The translations under genes were made by a program, and so were the position numbers. This document shows, in pieces, positions 9,501 to 17,927 of a stretch of 26,820 bases of DNA. The stretch comes from SM23-32 sp964434535 (GTDB lineage Bacteria; Planctomycetota; Brocadiia; SM23-32). Position 1 is the first letter of the stretch. Each line of letters starts with the position of its first letter. The notes beneath the pieces are model-generated. The model did no database searches. It worked only from the letters and a program-made list of their open reading frames with translations, and was not told the DNA's origin. Location: positions 1 through 26,820 of the forward strand of contig CAYSWA010000031.1 of assembly GCA_964434535.1 (NCBI GenBank). The letters run 5' to 3'.

Positions 9501-9876
9501 CTTCCTGGAGCTCTCGCCGAACATAACGCGCCAGCTCCCGGTGGGGACGGCCACGTTCCTGACCTTCGCCGGCCAGCCCGGCGGCGAGGGCGGCGCCGTG
9601 GGCGACCTGTTCGCGAACACGATCACGCTGGTCAACCAGACCACCCAGTCGCTCCAGACCACGGTCGGCGTCCCCGACCGCGGCATCGTTGTGGTCGGCG
9701 GGCTGACCAGCACCCAGCGCGAGCAGAAGGAGTCGGGCGTGCCGATCCTGGACAAGATCCCGCTGATCAAGCGGCTGTTCTCGGCCGAGGGCCGCACGGC
9801 CGACCGCGACACGCTGTTCGTCATCGCCCAGCCGCAGATCATCATGCTCGGCGAAGAAGAGATCAGGATGCGCTGA
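6532..9876 (+). CDS. Secretin (GspD/PilQ superfamily) with TPR-like N-terminal extension
   Basis: This 1114-residue protein starts at ATG 6532 after GGAGG, with a Sec signal peptide cleaved near residue 30 (SAQA|QEP). Residues ~40-430 are helical and TPR-like (for example ARQLYAKGQFDEALAEARKA). Residues ~457-530 resemble the N0/STN secretin domain. Residues ~558-640 and 697-720 are Gly-rich inserts. The beta-strand VQVDVRFLQVSNSFLREVGF (~776) opens the secretin core, and the C-terminal domain (~920-1107) carries the hallmark segments VGVPDRGIVVVGGL (from 1045) and GVPILDKIPLIKRLF (from 1069). It should multimerise into an outer-membrane channel for type II secretion or type IV pili. Typical GspD/PilQ proteins are about 600-750 residues, so this one is extended by the TPR-like region and inserts. 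Family confidence is high; the transported substrate is unknown. Confidence 0.95.
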   Translation: MRTKIGALTSALMCLIGVSALTYCVPSAQAQEPTIGELEAFAGTAPAAEEAEPMGVDATLDEAEARLAEGRPHVARAMVTELLSRQLTDAQRRRVGLIAMAAEEAIEQRAAAEGAPPPGALTPDLAAKADQILQEYVRKLEVEQQGKKAKAAEYVQEARHLLYVENDARKAHELAKKALALDPENKLAEDLRTEAGLQLGIKAEELKFTADKQVMLQPVRKQAAVQTLRNNIAQARQLYAKGQFDEALAEARKARLSTDALAVYMDVGAQKRQIEALIQDIGADRREAQRALDAAEKGEAKVEAEARIRDIAELKRKEQARRYDEVAQDIEDRNFKEARATIDLMQHQDPSDELVPQLLERLSRAEHDHRMAQINAALKRGDLKLEQWQAEREAMPEHIFDYPDRDFWHNVVSRRGEVTEQWHEEMRERVAFLQGRSILGPLSETEADEAIRERLRSETIDLSFEDYALPRVIEFLQQATDFEYVLLDRDALALRTVSLVRRNISLETALNEIIRQTKTKWQVKGGAINIGRPETIGDYHARLYDVRDLMVSKADVGAGEGAAGGGGGGGLGGGGGLSGTGGGGGGGGGGSFGPQYAAAGAESAAQFGAGGPGAAGGGAGGAGAAGGGAAGAAGGAGADVVGTAQQELLILFIKQSVGFHPDPDNAMNTWADAYRGSDLGAPAVPVGMDGAGAGAAGGFGGAGGFGGAGGFGGAGGFGAPVAVGVEGAEDLRYLEGRAFFVPEEPGLLVIVQTTEIHEAIEKLLREVRASMKIQVQVDVRFLQVSNSFLREVGFNWPSISFTPDKFDAFGNLDGFGASSPAYGGFVPFQDVIVGLGLTADDEPELFQFIQGLPFGFGHPFGDPEVDFDDDQLTATLTKGALTGAPFMGTGIPFFGEGDAGLNLDFGYRGSNIDLSSTFRLGHSRGLVRTLSAPRITLSNGQAGGISVSTQQEYIDTFDVEEGVVIPVKGVRTEDVTLVVRPVVSADRRYVFLELSPNITRQLPVGTATFLTFAGQPGGEGGAVGDLFANTITLVNQTTQSLQTTVGVPDRGIVVVGGLTSTQREQKESGVPILDKIPLIKRLFSAEGRTADRDTLFVIAQPQIIMLGEEEIRMR
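8206..8452 (+). repeat. Gly/Ala-rich low-complexity segment in the secretin gene
   Basis: The DNA is dominated by GGC/GGT and GCG codons, with a near-pure GGC run around 8273-8301. It encodes a long flexible Gly/Ala linker between the N0-like domain and the secretin core. Such a run is prone to polymerase slippage and to sequencing error. Confidence 0.85.
8620..8685 (+). repeat. 18-bp tandem repeat coding GGFGGA
   Basis: Three almost identical 18-base units lie at 8620-8637, 8638-8655 and 8656-8673, with a partial fourth to 8685. Each encodes Gly-Gly-Phe-Gly-Gly-Ala. The Phe/Gly pattern differs from the pure Gly/Ala linker upstream. Confidence 0.88.
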
Positions 9877-9893
9877 CCAGCCAGGGGGCAAAG

Positions 9894-10229
9894 ATGAGCA
9901 GAAGCGAACTGAAAGTTGCCGGCATCGTGCTGGTCTCGCTGGCGGTCGGCTTCGTGCTGGCCGGCGGCACGGAGCACGCACAGGGCCAGAGCGAGGGGCG
10001 CACGAGCGGGGTGATCTGCGTGGTGGGGGTCGAGCGCAACCACGTCGCGCCCATCGTCGTGCTCGACGTGCCGGAGCAGACCTTCATGGTCTACCAGTAC
10101 ACCTACATCGGCAAGAGCATCGAGTTGGTCGGCGCACGCACCTACCGGTATGACCGGCTCCTGCAGGACTTCGGCGTCAAGGGAGTCACCGTCGAAGAGG
10201 TCAGGCAGGAGGTCTCCCGCCGGCAGTAG
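9894..10229 (+). CDS. Small membrane-anchored protein downstream of the secretin
   Basis: A 111-residue protein begins at ATG 9894, 17 bases after the secretin stop, with an AGGGGG ribosome binding site at about 9883. One hydrophobic segment at residues ~8-25 ends in AGGTEHAQGQS, so it is either a cleaved signal peptide or an N-terminal anchor. The remainder is a compact alpha/beta region with alternating strands (GVICVVGVERN, IVVLDVPEQTFMVYQY, IELVGARTYRYDRLLQDF). The close spacing and following hairpin make it the last gene of the secretin transcript. Its shape suggests a small periplasmic partner. I do not recognise a named family and give no function. Confidence 0.78.
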   Translation: MSRSELKVAGIVLVSLAVGFVLAGGTEHAQGQSEGRTSGVICVVGVERNHVAPIVVLDVPEQTFMVYQYTYIGKSIELVGARTYRYDRLLQDFGVKGVTVEEVRQEVSRRQ

Positions 10230-10254
10230 CGGGGGCAAGCTGAAGGGATAGAAC

Positions 10255-10285
10255 CGGGCCGCGCCTGCCGCGCAGGGGCGGCCCG
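10255..10285 (+). terminator. Strong hairpin closing the secretin transcript
   Basis: A 14-base arm at 10255-10268 pairs with 10272-10285 with a single mismatch around a 3-base loop. It is followed by CTCCATTT, not a long T tract. Its position 25 bases after the last stop and before a new gene supports a terminator; the weak T tract lowers certainty. Confidence 0.65.
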
Positions 10286-10317
10286 CTCCATTTGGCAGGC
10301 CGGAGTCCGTCGGCCCC

Positions 10318-12696
10318 GTGGATGCGCCCGAACCAGAGCGGCCCGCCCCCTGCGCCTTGCCCCTGGCCTGCGCCGTGGGGGCGGCGGCCCTGCTGGCGCA
10401 GACGGTGCTGGTGCGCGAGCTGATGGTCAGCTTCTACGGCACGGAGCCGGCGCTCGCCGCCGCGCTCGGGGGCTGGCTGCTCTTCCTGCCGCTCGGGGCG
10501 CTGGTGAGCGCGGGCCTGCTGCGGGTGCTCGGGCGTGGGGAGCTGGCATTGCTCTGGGCTGCGCTGACGGCCATGGCGCTCGGCCTGCCCGCGCAGTTCC
10601 TGCTGGCCCGGCTCGTGCGCCCGCTGCTCGGCGCGCAGACGGGCGAGTTCCTCCCGATCGGCTCCGTGGTGGCCGGCGCGCTCATCGCTTCCTTCCCCGT
10701 GGCATTCGCGGCCGGGTTCGCCTTCCCGGCGGCTGCCCGCGCCCAGGAGCGCCTGGCCCGCCGGCCGGCCGGGGGGATCGGCGCCGTCTACGTGGCGGAG
10801 GCGCTCGGCAGCGGGGCGGCCGGCGCCGCGCTCAGCTTCATCCTCCTGGGCCGCGTGCCGGCGGCGGGCCTCGTTCTCGCGGCGGCCGCCGGCATCTCGC
10901 TGCTGCTGGCCTGGTGGTCCCGGGCCGGGGGCGGAGGCGGCCGGGCGGGCGTCGCCTTGCTTCTCGGGCTGGGGGGCCTCGTGGCGCTGGTCGGGTGGGG
11001 CGGCCGCATCGAGGAGGCCACCTCGGGGCTGCGCTGGCGGACCTTCACCCGCTTCGAGCGTCTCGCCGGCCTCCAGACGCGCTACCAGCACGTCGAGCTC
11101 GGACGCCGCGCCGGCGAGTACGTCCTTGTCCAGGACGGGCAGATCGGCGCGCAGTTCCCCGACCCGGCAGCGGCGGCGCGCCTCTCCGCGCTGGTCCTCA
11201 CCCAGCATCCGCGTCCCGAGTCGGTGCTGGTGATCGGGGGCGGGCTCACCGGCCTGTGCCAGCGTCTGCTCGCTGCGCCGGTGGCCCGCGTGGACTGCGC
11301 CGAACCCGACCCCCGGCTCATCGCGTTCCTGCTGGCGCGCCTGCCCGCCGCGCTGCGCCGGCCGCTCGACGACCCCCGGTTCTCCGCCTACGCCTGCGAC
11401 GGCCGATACCTGGTCAGCCGCGCAGCGATCGGGGCCGCGATGGAGGGCGTTCCCGTCGCCGCCGGCGCGGCTCGCCCGCCCCTCGGGGCCTACGACCTGG
11501 TGGTGGTCAACGTGGGCGACCCGGCTTCCGCCGCGGCGGGGCGGTTCTTCACCGTGGAGTTCTGCCGCGAGATTGCGGGCGTTCTGCGCCCCGGCGGGGC
11601 GGTCGCCTTCTGCGGCCTCACCGGCAGCGACAACTACGTGCCCGGCGGGCCGGCGCTCGCCTACGCGGCCTGCCTCCATCGCACGCTGGGCGCGGAGTTC
11701 CGGCGGGTCGTCGCCCGTCCCGGCTCCGAGCTCGGCTTCTTCGCATCCATCGATCCCGGGGCGGTCAGCAGCGATCCGGCCGTCCTGGCGCGGCGGTTCG
11801 AGGCGATGGGGCTGACCCCGGAGCCGCTCAAGCACGCCTTCCGGCTGGAGGAGTTCCCACCCGAGCGGACCGAGCACCTGAGGGACCTGTTGCGGCGGGC
11901 CGCGCCCGATGCGCCCGCGAACGCGGATGGGCGCCCCGCGCTTTTCACGCTCTTCCTTGAGCTTCAGGCGCACTACGCGGGGCCCGGCCGGGAGGGCGGG
12001 CGCACGCTGGAGAGCCCGGGCCGGGGGCTCTGGACGCGCCTGCGGCGGGCGCCTCTCGGGTGGCTCGTCCTGCCCCCGGCGGCGCTGCTGGTGGCCGTCG
12101 TGGCTCTGCGGTTCGCGCTGGGCCGGGCGCGTTCGCTGCCGTGGGCCTGCGGGCTGGCCATCTTCACCACGGGCACGTTCGGCCTTGCGGCGGAGATGCT
12201 CATCGTCTACGGCTACCAGGCGCAGTTCGGCTACGTCTATCGCGACATCGCCGTCATCGTCGGCCTGTTCATGCTCGGACTGGCGCTGGGCGGATGGCTT
12301 TCGACGCACGGGCTGGCGGGCGGCCCGGCGAGGGCGCTGCCGGCCGCCGAGTGCGCCCAGGCCGTCCTTCTGCTCGCCCTGCCGGCCCTCTGCGCGGCCC
12401 TGGCGTTCTCGCCGGCGGCGTTCATCCTGCTCTCGCCGCTGGCGGGCCTGCTGACCGGGTGCGAGTTCCCCCTGGCCGCCCGCGCCAGCCTGGCCTGCGG
12501 CGCCGGCGCCGGGACCGTCGCCGGCGCCTTCGACGCGGCGGACCACCTCGGCGCGCTGCTCGGGGCCGCCGTGGCCGGGCTGCTGCTGGTGCCCGCGCTC
12601 GGGCTGGCGCAGACGGGCGCGCTGCTGGCGCTGCTGAAGTGCGTTAGCGCCGTCGGCCTCCTGCTGGCCGCTCCGCCCAGGGGCGCCACGACTTGA
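10318..12696 (+). CDS. Polytopic membrane protein with internal spermidine-synthase-like domain
   Basis: This 792-residue protein starts at GTG 10318, with only a weak GGAG 12 bases upstream. About seven membrane segments lie in residues ~10-230. A soluble Rossmann-type domain follows at ~235-560, and about seven more membrane segments run to the end. The soluble domain matches the aminopropyltransferase (spermidine synthase) fold: SVLVIGGGLTG at 302-312 replaces the usual GGGDG loop, and YDLVVVNVGDP has Asn398 where the catalytic Asp of spermidine synthases is expected. The following FFTVEFCREIAGVLRPGGAVAF is typical of the family. Membrane-fused spermidine-synthase-like proteins are known, but their substrate is generally unproven. 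With both key acidic positions changed, ordinary spermidine synthesis is unlikely. It probably acts on, or senses, a membrane or envelope substrate (inference). Confidence 0.85.
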   Translation: MDAPEPERPAPCALPLACAVGAAALLAQTVLVRELMVSFYGTEPALAAALGGWLLFLPLGALVSAGLLRVLGRGELALLWAALTAMALGLPAQFLLARLVRPLLGAQTGEFLPIGSVVAGALIASFPVAFAAGFAFPAAARAQERLARRPAGGIGAVYVAEALGSGAAGAALSFILLGRVPAAGLVLAAAAGISLLLAWWSRAGGGGGRAGVALLLGLGGLVALVGWGGRIEEATSGLRWRTFTRFERLAGLQTRYQHVELGRRAGEYVLVQDGQIGAQFPDPAAAARLSALVLTQHPRPESVLVIGGGLTGLCQRLLAAPVARVDCAEPDPRLIAFLLARLPAALRRPLDDPRFSAYACDGRYLVSRAAIGAAMEGVPVAAGAARPPLGAYDLVVVNVGDPASAAAGRFFTVEFCREIAGVLRPGGAVAFCGLTGSDNYVPGGPALAYAACLHRTLGAEFRRVVARPGSELGFFASIDPGAVSSDPAVLARRFEAMGLTPEPLKHAFRLEEFPPERTEHLRDLLRRAAPDAPANADGRPALFTLFLELQAHYAGPGREGGRTLESPGRGLWTRLRRAPLGWLVLPPAALLVAVVALRFALGRARSLPWACGLAIFTTGTFGLAAEMLIVYGYQAQFGYVYRDIAVIVGLFMLGLALGGWLSTHGLAGGPARALPAAECAQAVLLLALPALCAALAFSPAAFILLSPLAGLLTGCEFPLAARASLACGAGAGTVAGAFDAADHLGALLGAAVAGLLLVPALGLAQTGALLALLKCVSAVGLLLAAPPRGATT

Positions 12697-12721
12697 CCGC
12701 CCGGCGGCCCCTGCCTATGAT
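12693..12721 (+). promoter_or_regulatory. Near-consensus promoter for sppA, overlapping the upstream stop codon
   Basis: TTGACC at 12693-12698, a 17-base spacer and TATGAT at 12716-12721. The TGA inside TTGACC is the stop codon of the preceding gene (12694-12696). The predicted start site near 12728 excludes upstream in-frame starts and supports ATG 12753. Confidence 0.75.
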
Positions 12722-12752
12722 GGCCTGTGGGGGCAATATCCGAGGGGCCACG

Positions 12753-14534
12753 ATGAGGACCATGAAGACGGCGATTGCGGCGTTGCTCGCGCTCTGCCTG
12801 CTGGCCGGCGCGGCGCCCGCCAGGGCGCAGAACCTGGGCCGCACGCTGCACTACGCCTACTTTGAGGTGGGCGGCTTCCTGGAGGAGTCGCCGCCTCCGC
12901 TCTATCTGCTCGAGGAGAAGCGGGAGACGCTCCACGAGCTGCTCGGCCGGCTGGAGCAGGCCCGCCGGGATGAGAAGGTCGACGGGCTGATCGTCCAGGT
13001 CGGCGGTTTCTCCGCCGGGTGGGGCAAGGTGCAGGAGCTGCGCCGCTCGCTCACCGCTTGCCGGCGGGAGGGCAAGGACGTCATCTGCCTGCTGGAGGGA
13101 GGCGGCAACCTCAGCTACTACCTGGCCGCCGCTGCCGAGCGCATCGTCCTGCTGCCCTCGGGCCAGCTCATGCTGGTGGGCCTCCGCGCGGAGAGCATCT
13201 TCGCCAGGGGCCTGCTGGACAAGATCGGCGTCAAGGCACAGGTCGTGCAGGCCGGCCAGTACAAGGCCGCCGCCGAGCCCCTGACCCGCACGGAGCCGTC
13301 GGCGCAGTTCCGCGAGTCGCTCGCCTCCGTCCTGGACGACTACTACGAGCAGCTCCTGGCCGGCATCGCCGAGGGCAGGAACATCAGCCGGGAGGAGGCC
13401 GCCCTCTTCCTGGGCGGCGGTCCCTACACGGCCGCGCGCGCGCTCGAGGTGGGGCTGGTGGACGCCGTCATGTTCTACGACGAGCTGCGGCGCGACCTGG
13501 CCGACAGCCGGGGCGCCCGGCTGCTGGTCAAGTCCGACTACGGCAAGCCCGAGCGGGCGAGCCCGGCGGGCCCCGGCTCGATGGGCCTGCTCAGCATGCT
13601 CATGGGCGCCCCCCCCGGCAGGGCGCGCAGGCCCTCCGGGCCGGCCGTCGCCGTCATCCACGCCGTCGGGCCGATCGTGAAGGGCGAGATGGAGGGCATC
13701 CCCCTCGGCGAGCAGGCCGTCTGGTCGGAGGACTTCGCCGCCACCGTGCGCAAGGCCGCCCGCGACCGCGACGTGAAGGCCATCGTGGTGCGCATCGACA
13801 GCCCCGGCGGCAGCGCGCAGGCCTGCGACCTGATCTGGCGGGAGCTGCGCCTGGCCGACCGCAAGAAGCCGGTCATCGCCTCCCTCTCCGACGTGGCCGC
13901 CTCGGGCGGCTACTACATCGCCGCCGGCGCCCGGGCCATCTACGCCGAACCGGGCACGCTGACCGGCTCGATCGGCGTGGTCGGGCTGAAGCTGGTCGTG
14001 GCCGACCTCGCGGCCAGGGTCGGGCTGAACGTCTTCGTGATCGAGCGCGGCGGCCAGACCGGCATCCGCTCCATGTTCACCGAGTTCACGCCGCAGGAGC
14101 GCGAGGCCGTCGAGGGCCTGGTCGGCGAGACCTATCAGAACTTCCTGAAGCGCGTCGCCGAGACGCGCCCCGGCATGACCGCCGAGCAGGTCGACGAGGT
14201 GGCGCAGGGGCGGATCTGGACCGGCGCACAGGCGCAGCGCCACGGGCTGGTGGACGCACTCGGGGGCCTGGAGGCGGCCGTGAGCGCCGCCCGGGAGGCG
14301 GCCGGGATACCCGCCGACCGCGCGGTGAACGTCATCCACATGCCCGAGCCCCGCAGCCTGATCGAGATGCTGCTGACCGGGCGCGACGGGGATTCCGACC
14401 TCGGCCCGCCCGACCTGTGGGGGGCGGCGCTGCCGGAGCCGCTGGGGCAGGTGCGCGCCTACGCCCGGGGGCTGACGGCGCTGCGGGGCGAGCTGGCGGC
14501 CTGCATGCTCCCGGCGCTGATCACGATCCGGTAG
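12753..14534 (+). CDS. sppA: Signal peptide peptidase SppA (protease IV, 67-kDa type)
   Basis: This 593-residue serine protease is similar in length to E. coli SppA (618). It starts at ATG 12753, behind GAGGGG at 12742-12747. The N-terminus is hydrophobic and ends in APARA|QN, giving a signal peptide or anchor. It has two tandem peptidase S49 domains. The first contains AGQYKAAAEP, with Lys171 in the position of the general base. The second contains VAASGGYYIAAGA, with Ser384 as the nucleophile, followed by GTLTGSIGVV. It should digest cleaved signal peptides and membrane-protein fragments on the periplasmic side of the inner membrane. It has its own promoter and ends by overlapping the opposing prfA gene by 14 bases. 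Both catalytic residues are present, so it is expected to be active. Confidence 0.95.
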   Translation: MRTMKTAIAALLALCLLAGAAPARAQNLGRTLHYAYFEVGGFLEESPPPLYLLEEKRETLHELLGRLEQARRDEKVDGLIVQVGGFSAGWGKVQELRRSLTACRREGKDVICLLEGGGNLSYYLAAAAERIVLLPSGQLMLVGLRAESIFARGLLDKIGVKAQVVQAGQYKAAAEPLTRTEPSAQFRESLASVLDDYYEQLLAGIAEGRNISREEAALFLGGGPYTAARALEVGLVDAVMFYDELRRDLADSRGARLLVKSDYGKPERASPAGPGSMGLLSMLMGAPPGRARRPSGPAVAVIHAVGPIVKGEMEGIPLGEQAVWSEDFAATVRKAARDRDVKAIVVRIDSPGGSAQACDLIWRELRLADRKKPVIASLSDVAASGGYYIAAGARAIYAEPGTLTGSIGVVGLKLVVADLAARVGLNVFVIERGGQTGIRSMFTEFTPQEREAVEGLVGETYQNFLKRVAETRPGMTAEQVDEVAQGRIWTGAQAQRHGLVDALGGLEAAVSAAREAAGIPADRAVNVIHMPEPRSLIEMLLTGRDGDSDLGPPDLWGAALPEPLGQVRAYARGLTALRGELAACMLPALITIR

Positions 14535-15651
14535 GGGCCGGCTCCTCGCTCTCGGCGAAGGCGCGGATGCGCTCCCGGCGGTCATGCTCCGCCAGCGCGT
14601 CGAACATGCGGTCGCACTGGCCCATCAGGAAGCTCTCGATCCCGAAGACGTCGAGCCCGATCCGGTGGTCGGTGATCCGGTCCTGGGGGAAGTTGTAGGT
14701 GCGGACGCGCTCGTTGCGCTCGCCCGTGCCGACCTGTGCGCGGCGCAGCGCGTCGCGCCGGGCGTGGCGCTCCTGCTGCTGCTTCTCATAGAGCCGGGCC
14801 CGCAGCACCTTCATCGCCTTCTTGCGGTTGGCCTGCTGCGACTTCTCGTCCTGGCAGCGCACGGTGATGCCCGTCGGCTTGTGGACCAGGCGCACGCAGG
14901 AGCTGGTCTTGTTGACGTGCTGGCCGCCGGGGCCGCTGGAGCGGATGAAGGACATCTCGATCTCGCTCGGGTCGAGCTGCACCTCGACCTGCCGGGCCTC
15001 GGGCAGCACGGCGACGGTGGCCACGCTGGTGTGGATGCGGCCCTGCGACTCGGTCTGCGGCACGCGCTGCACGCGGTGGGCGCCGCTCTCGTAGCGCAGC
15101 TTGCGGTAGGCGCCGGGGCCGCAGACGCTGAAGACGGCCTCTTTCATCCCTCCCAGGTCGGTCGGGCTGGCGTCCATCAGCTCGGCCTTCCAGCCCTGCT
15201 TCTCGGCGTAGCGGCAGTACATCTCCAGGAGGTCGCGCGCGAAGAGCGCCGCTTCCTCCCCGCCGGCGCCGGCGCGGACCTCGACGATGACGTTGCGGCG
15301 CGACTCGGCCTCGTCCGAGACGAGCAGCTCGATCAGCTCCTCCATCAGCCGGCCTTCCTCGCCCTCGGCCTCTTCGATCTCCATCGCGGCGAGCTGGGCC
15401 AGCTCCTCGTCGCCGGGCTCCTCGGTCAGTATCTGGGCGGCCTCCTCGCGCTGGGCGCGCAGCTCGGCCAGCCTGTCCCTGATCTGAACGAAGCGGCTCA
15501 GGTAGCCGTGCTCCTGGCCGAGCCGGGCGAGCCGGGCCCCGTCGGTGGCGAGCTCGGGGTCGGCCAGCATCCGCTCGACCTCGCGGCAGCGCTCGGCCAT
15601 CTCGTCCAGCTTCGCGATGAGCCGCGCCCTGGTCTTCTCAGGCAGTTCCAT
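14521..15651 (-). CDS. prfA: Peptide chain release factor 1
   Basis: This 376-residue protein is slightly longer than the usual ~360. It starts at the ATG complementary to 15649-15651. The peptidyl-tRNA hydrolysis motif GGQ is at 242-244, inside the conserved RSSGPGGQHVNKTSS. The stop-codon reading segment is RVPQTESQGRIHTS, with PQT at 198-200 in the place of the RF1 tripeptide (PxT; PAT in E. coli), not the SPF of RF2. It therefore reads UAA and UAG. It lies 83 bases downstream of rpmE on the same strand, a common pairing, with a hairpin between them. Its TGA stop (14521-14523) lies inside the 3' end of sppA on the other strand. Note that its own stop codon is one that RF1 does not read. 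Confidence 0.97.
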   Translation of the reverse strand: MELPEKTRARLIAKLDEMAERCREVERMLADPELATDGARLARLGQEHGYLSRFVQIRDRLAELRAQREEAAQILTEEPGDEELAQLAAMEIEEAEGEEGRLMEELIELLVSDEAESRRNVIVEVRAGAGGEEAALFARDLLEMYCRYAEKQGWKAELMDASPTDLGGMKEAVFSVCGPGAYRKLRYESGAHRVQRVPQTESQGRIHTSVATVAVLPEARQVEVQLDPSEIEMSFIRSSGPGGQHVNKTSSCVRLVHKPTGITVRCQDEKSQQANRKKAMKVLRARLYEKQQQERHARRDALRRAQVGTGERNERVRTYNFPQDRITDHRIGLDVFGIESFLMGQCDRMFDALAEHDRRERIRAFAESEEPAPTGS

Positions 15652-15692
15652 GGGTCACCTTGTCGGCGTCTCGCCGGGCGGAGGCACAAAGG

Positions 15693-15724
15693 GGGCCCGG
15701 CCGTCCGCTCGGACGACAGGGCCC
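15693..15724 (-). terminator. Hairpin between rpmE and prfA
   Basis: Arms at 15693-15707 and 15710-15724 pair as 6 bp, a 3x3 internal loop, then 6 bp. On the minus strand the structure is followed by CCTTTGTG, a weak U tract. It could partly terminate the rpmE transcript or set the rpmE:prfA ratio; it could also simply stabilise the mRNA. Confidence 0.5.
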
Positions 15725-15734
15725 TGGGGGAAAG

Positions 15735-15986
15735 CTATGGGGACTCTTCGGTCGCTCCCTCGCTGATGCGCGCCTTCTGGGCCTCGATGTGCTTGCTCCA
15801 GCGCTTCTGGAACCGCTCCACGCGGCCCGTGCTGTCCACCAGCTTCTGCTTGCCGGTGTAGAACGGGTGGCACTTCGAGCAGACCTCGACGCGGATCGAC
15901 GGCACGGTGGCGCGGGTGGTGAAGCTCTCTCCGCAGCCGCAGACCACCTCGCACTCGACGTATTCGGGATGGGTCTCGGATTTCAT
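15735..15986 (-). CDS. rpmE: 50S ribosomal protein L31 (zinc-binding type)
   Basis: This 83-residue protein starts with MKSETHPEYVECEVVCGCGESF. It keeps the four zinc-ligand cysteines of the C+ type L31: C-G-C at 16-18 and C-S-K-C at 36-39, followed by the hallmark HPFYTGKQK. The acidic C-terminal extension makes it a little longer than the common ~70 residues. An upstream in-frame ATG would add 17 residues but lies only about 4 bases from the -10 box of the promoter at 16036-16063, so the start at 15986 is preferred, although no strong Shine-Dalgarno sequence is visible. It is the first gene of the rpmE-prfA unit. Zinc-containing L31 is often replaced by a zinc-free paralogue under zinc starvation; none is in this window. 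Confidence 0.95.
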   Translation of the reverse strand: MKSETHPEYVECEVVCGCGESFTTRATVPSIRVEVCSKCHPFYTGKQKLVDSTGRVERFQKRWSKHIEAQKARISEGATEESP

Positions 15987-16035
15987 GGTGTGTAATCCCG
16001 GGGAAAGGAACGCCTGGCAGGCCCGCAACACATGC

Positions 16036-16063
16036 ATTATACCCGACCGGCCGCCCGGATCAA
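16036..16063 (-). promoter_or_regulatory. Promoter for rpmE-prfA
   Basis: On the minus strand, TTGATC (complement of 16058-16063), a 16-base spacer and a perfect TATAAT (complement of 16036-16041). It sits between the end of the CstA-family gene and rpmE, so the ribosomal/release-factor pair has its own transcription start. Confidence 0.75.
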
Positions 16064-16067
16064 ACGT

Positions 16068-17831
<1,764 letters not shown>

Positions 17832-17881
17832 CGGTGACTCCGCGCGCGACGGAGGGGGCGGGCGGCAGCGGGCCTACCACC

Positions 17882-17911
17882 AGTTTACGGAGCGGCCTGC
17901 CGATCCGTCAA
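17882..17911 (-). promoter_or_regulatory. Promoter for the CstA-family gene
   Basis: On the minus strand, TTGACG (complement of 17906-17911), an 18-base spacer and TAAACT (complement of 17882-17887), about 50 bases upstream of the ATG. Confidence 0.6.
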
Positions 17912-17927
17912 GAACGCCGACGAACGG

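Noticed and set aside
10201..14585. Two long minus-strand open frames opposite the spermidine-synthase-like gene and sppA
   Set aside because: The plus strand has clear motifs (GGGLTG domain, SppA Lys/Ser) and a promoter; the antisense frames are Arg/Gly/Gln-rich with no motif.
15987..16037. Upstream ATG extending rpmE by 17 residues
   Set aside because: This ATG overlaps the -10 box, and the extension is absent from L31 proteins as known; the start at 15986 gives the normal L31 N-terminus.
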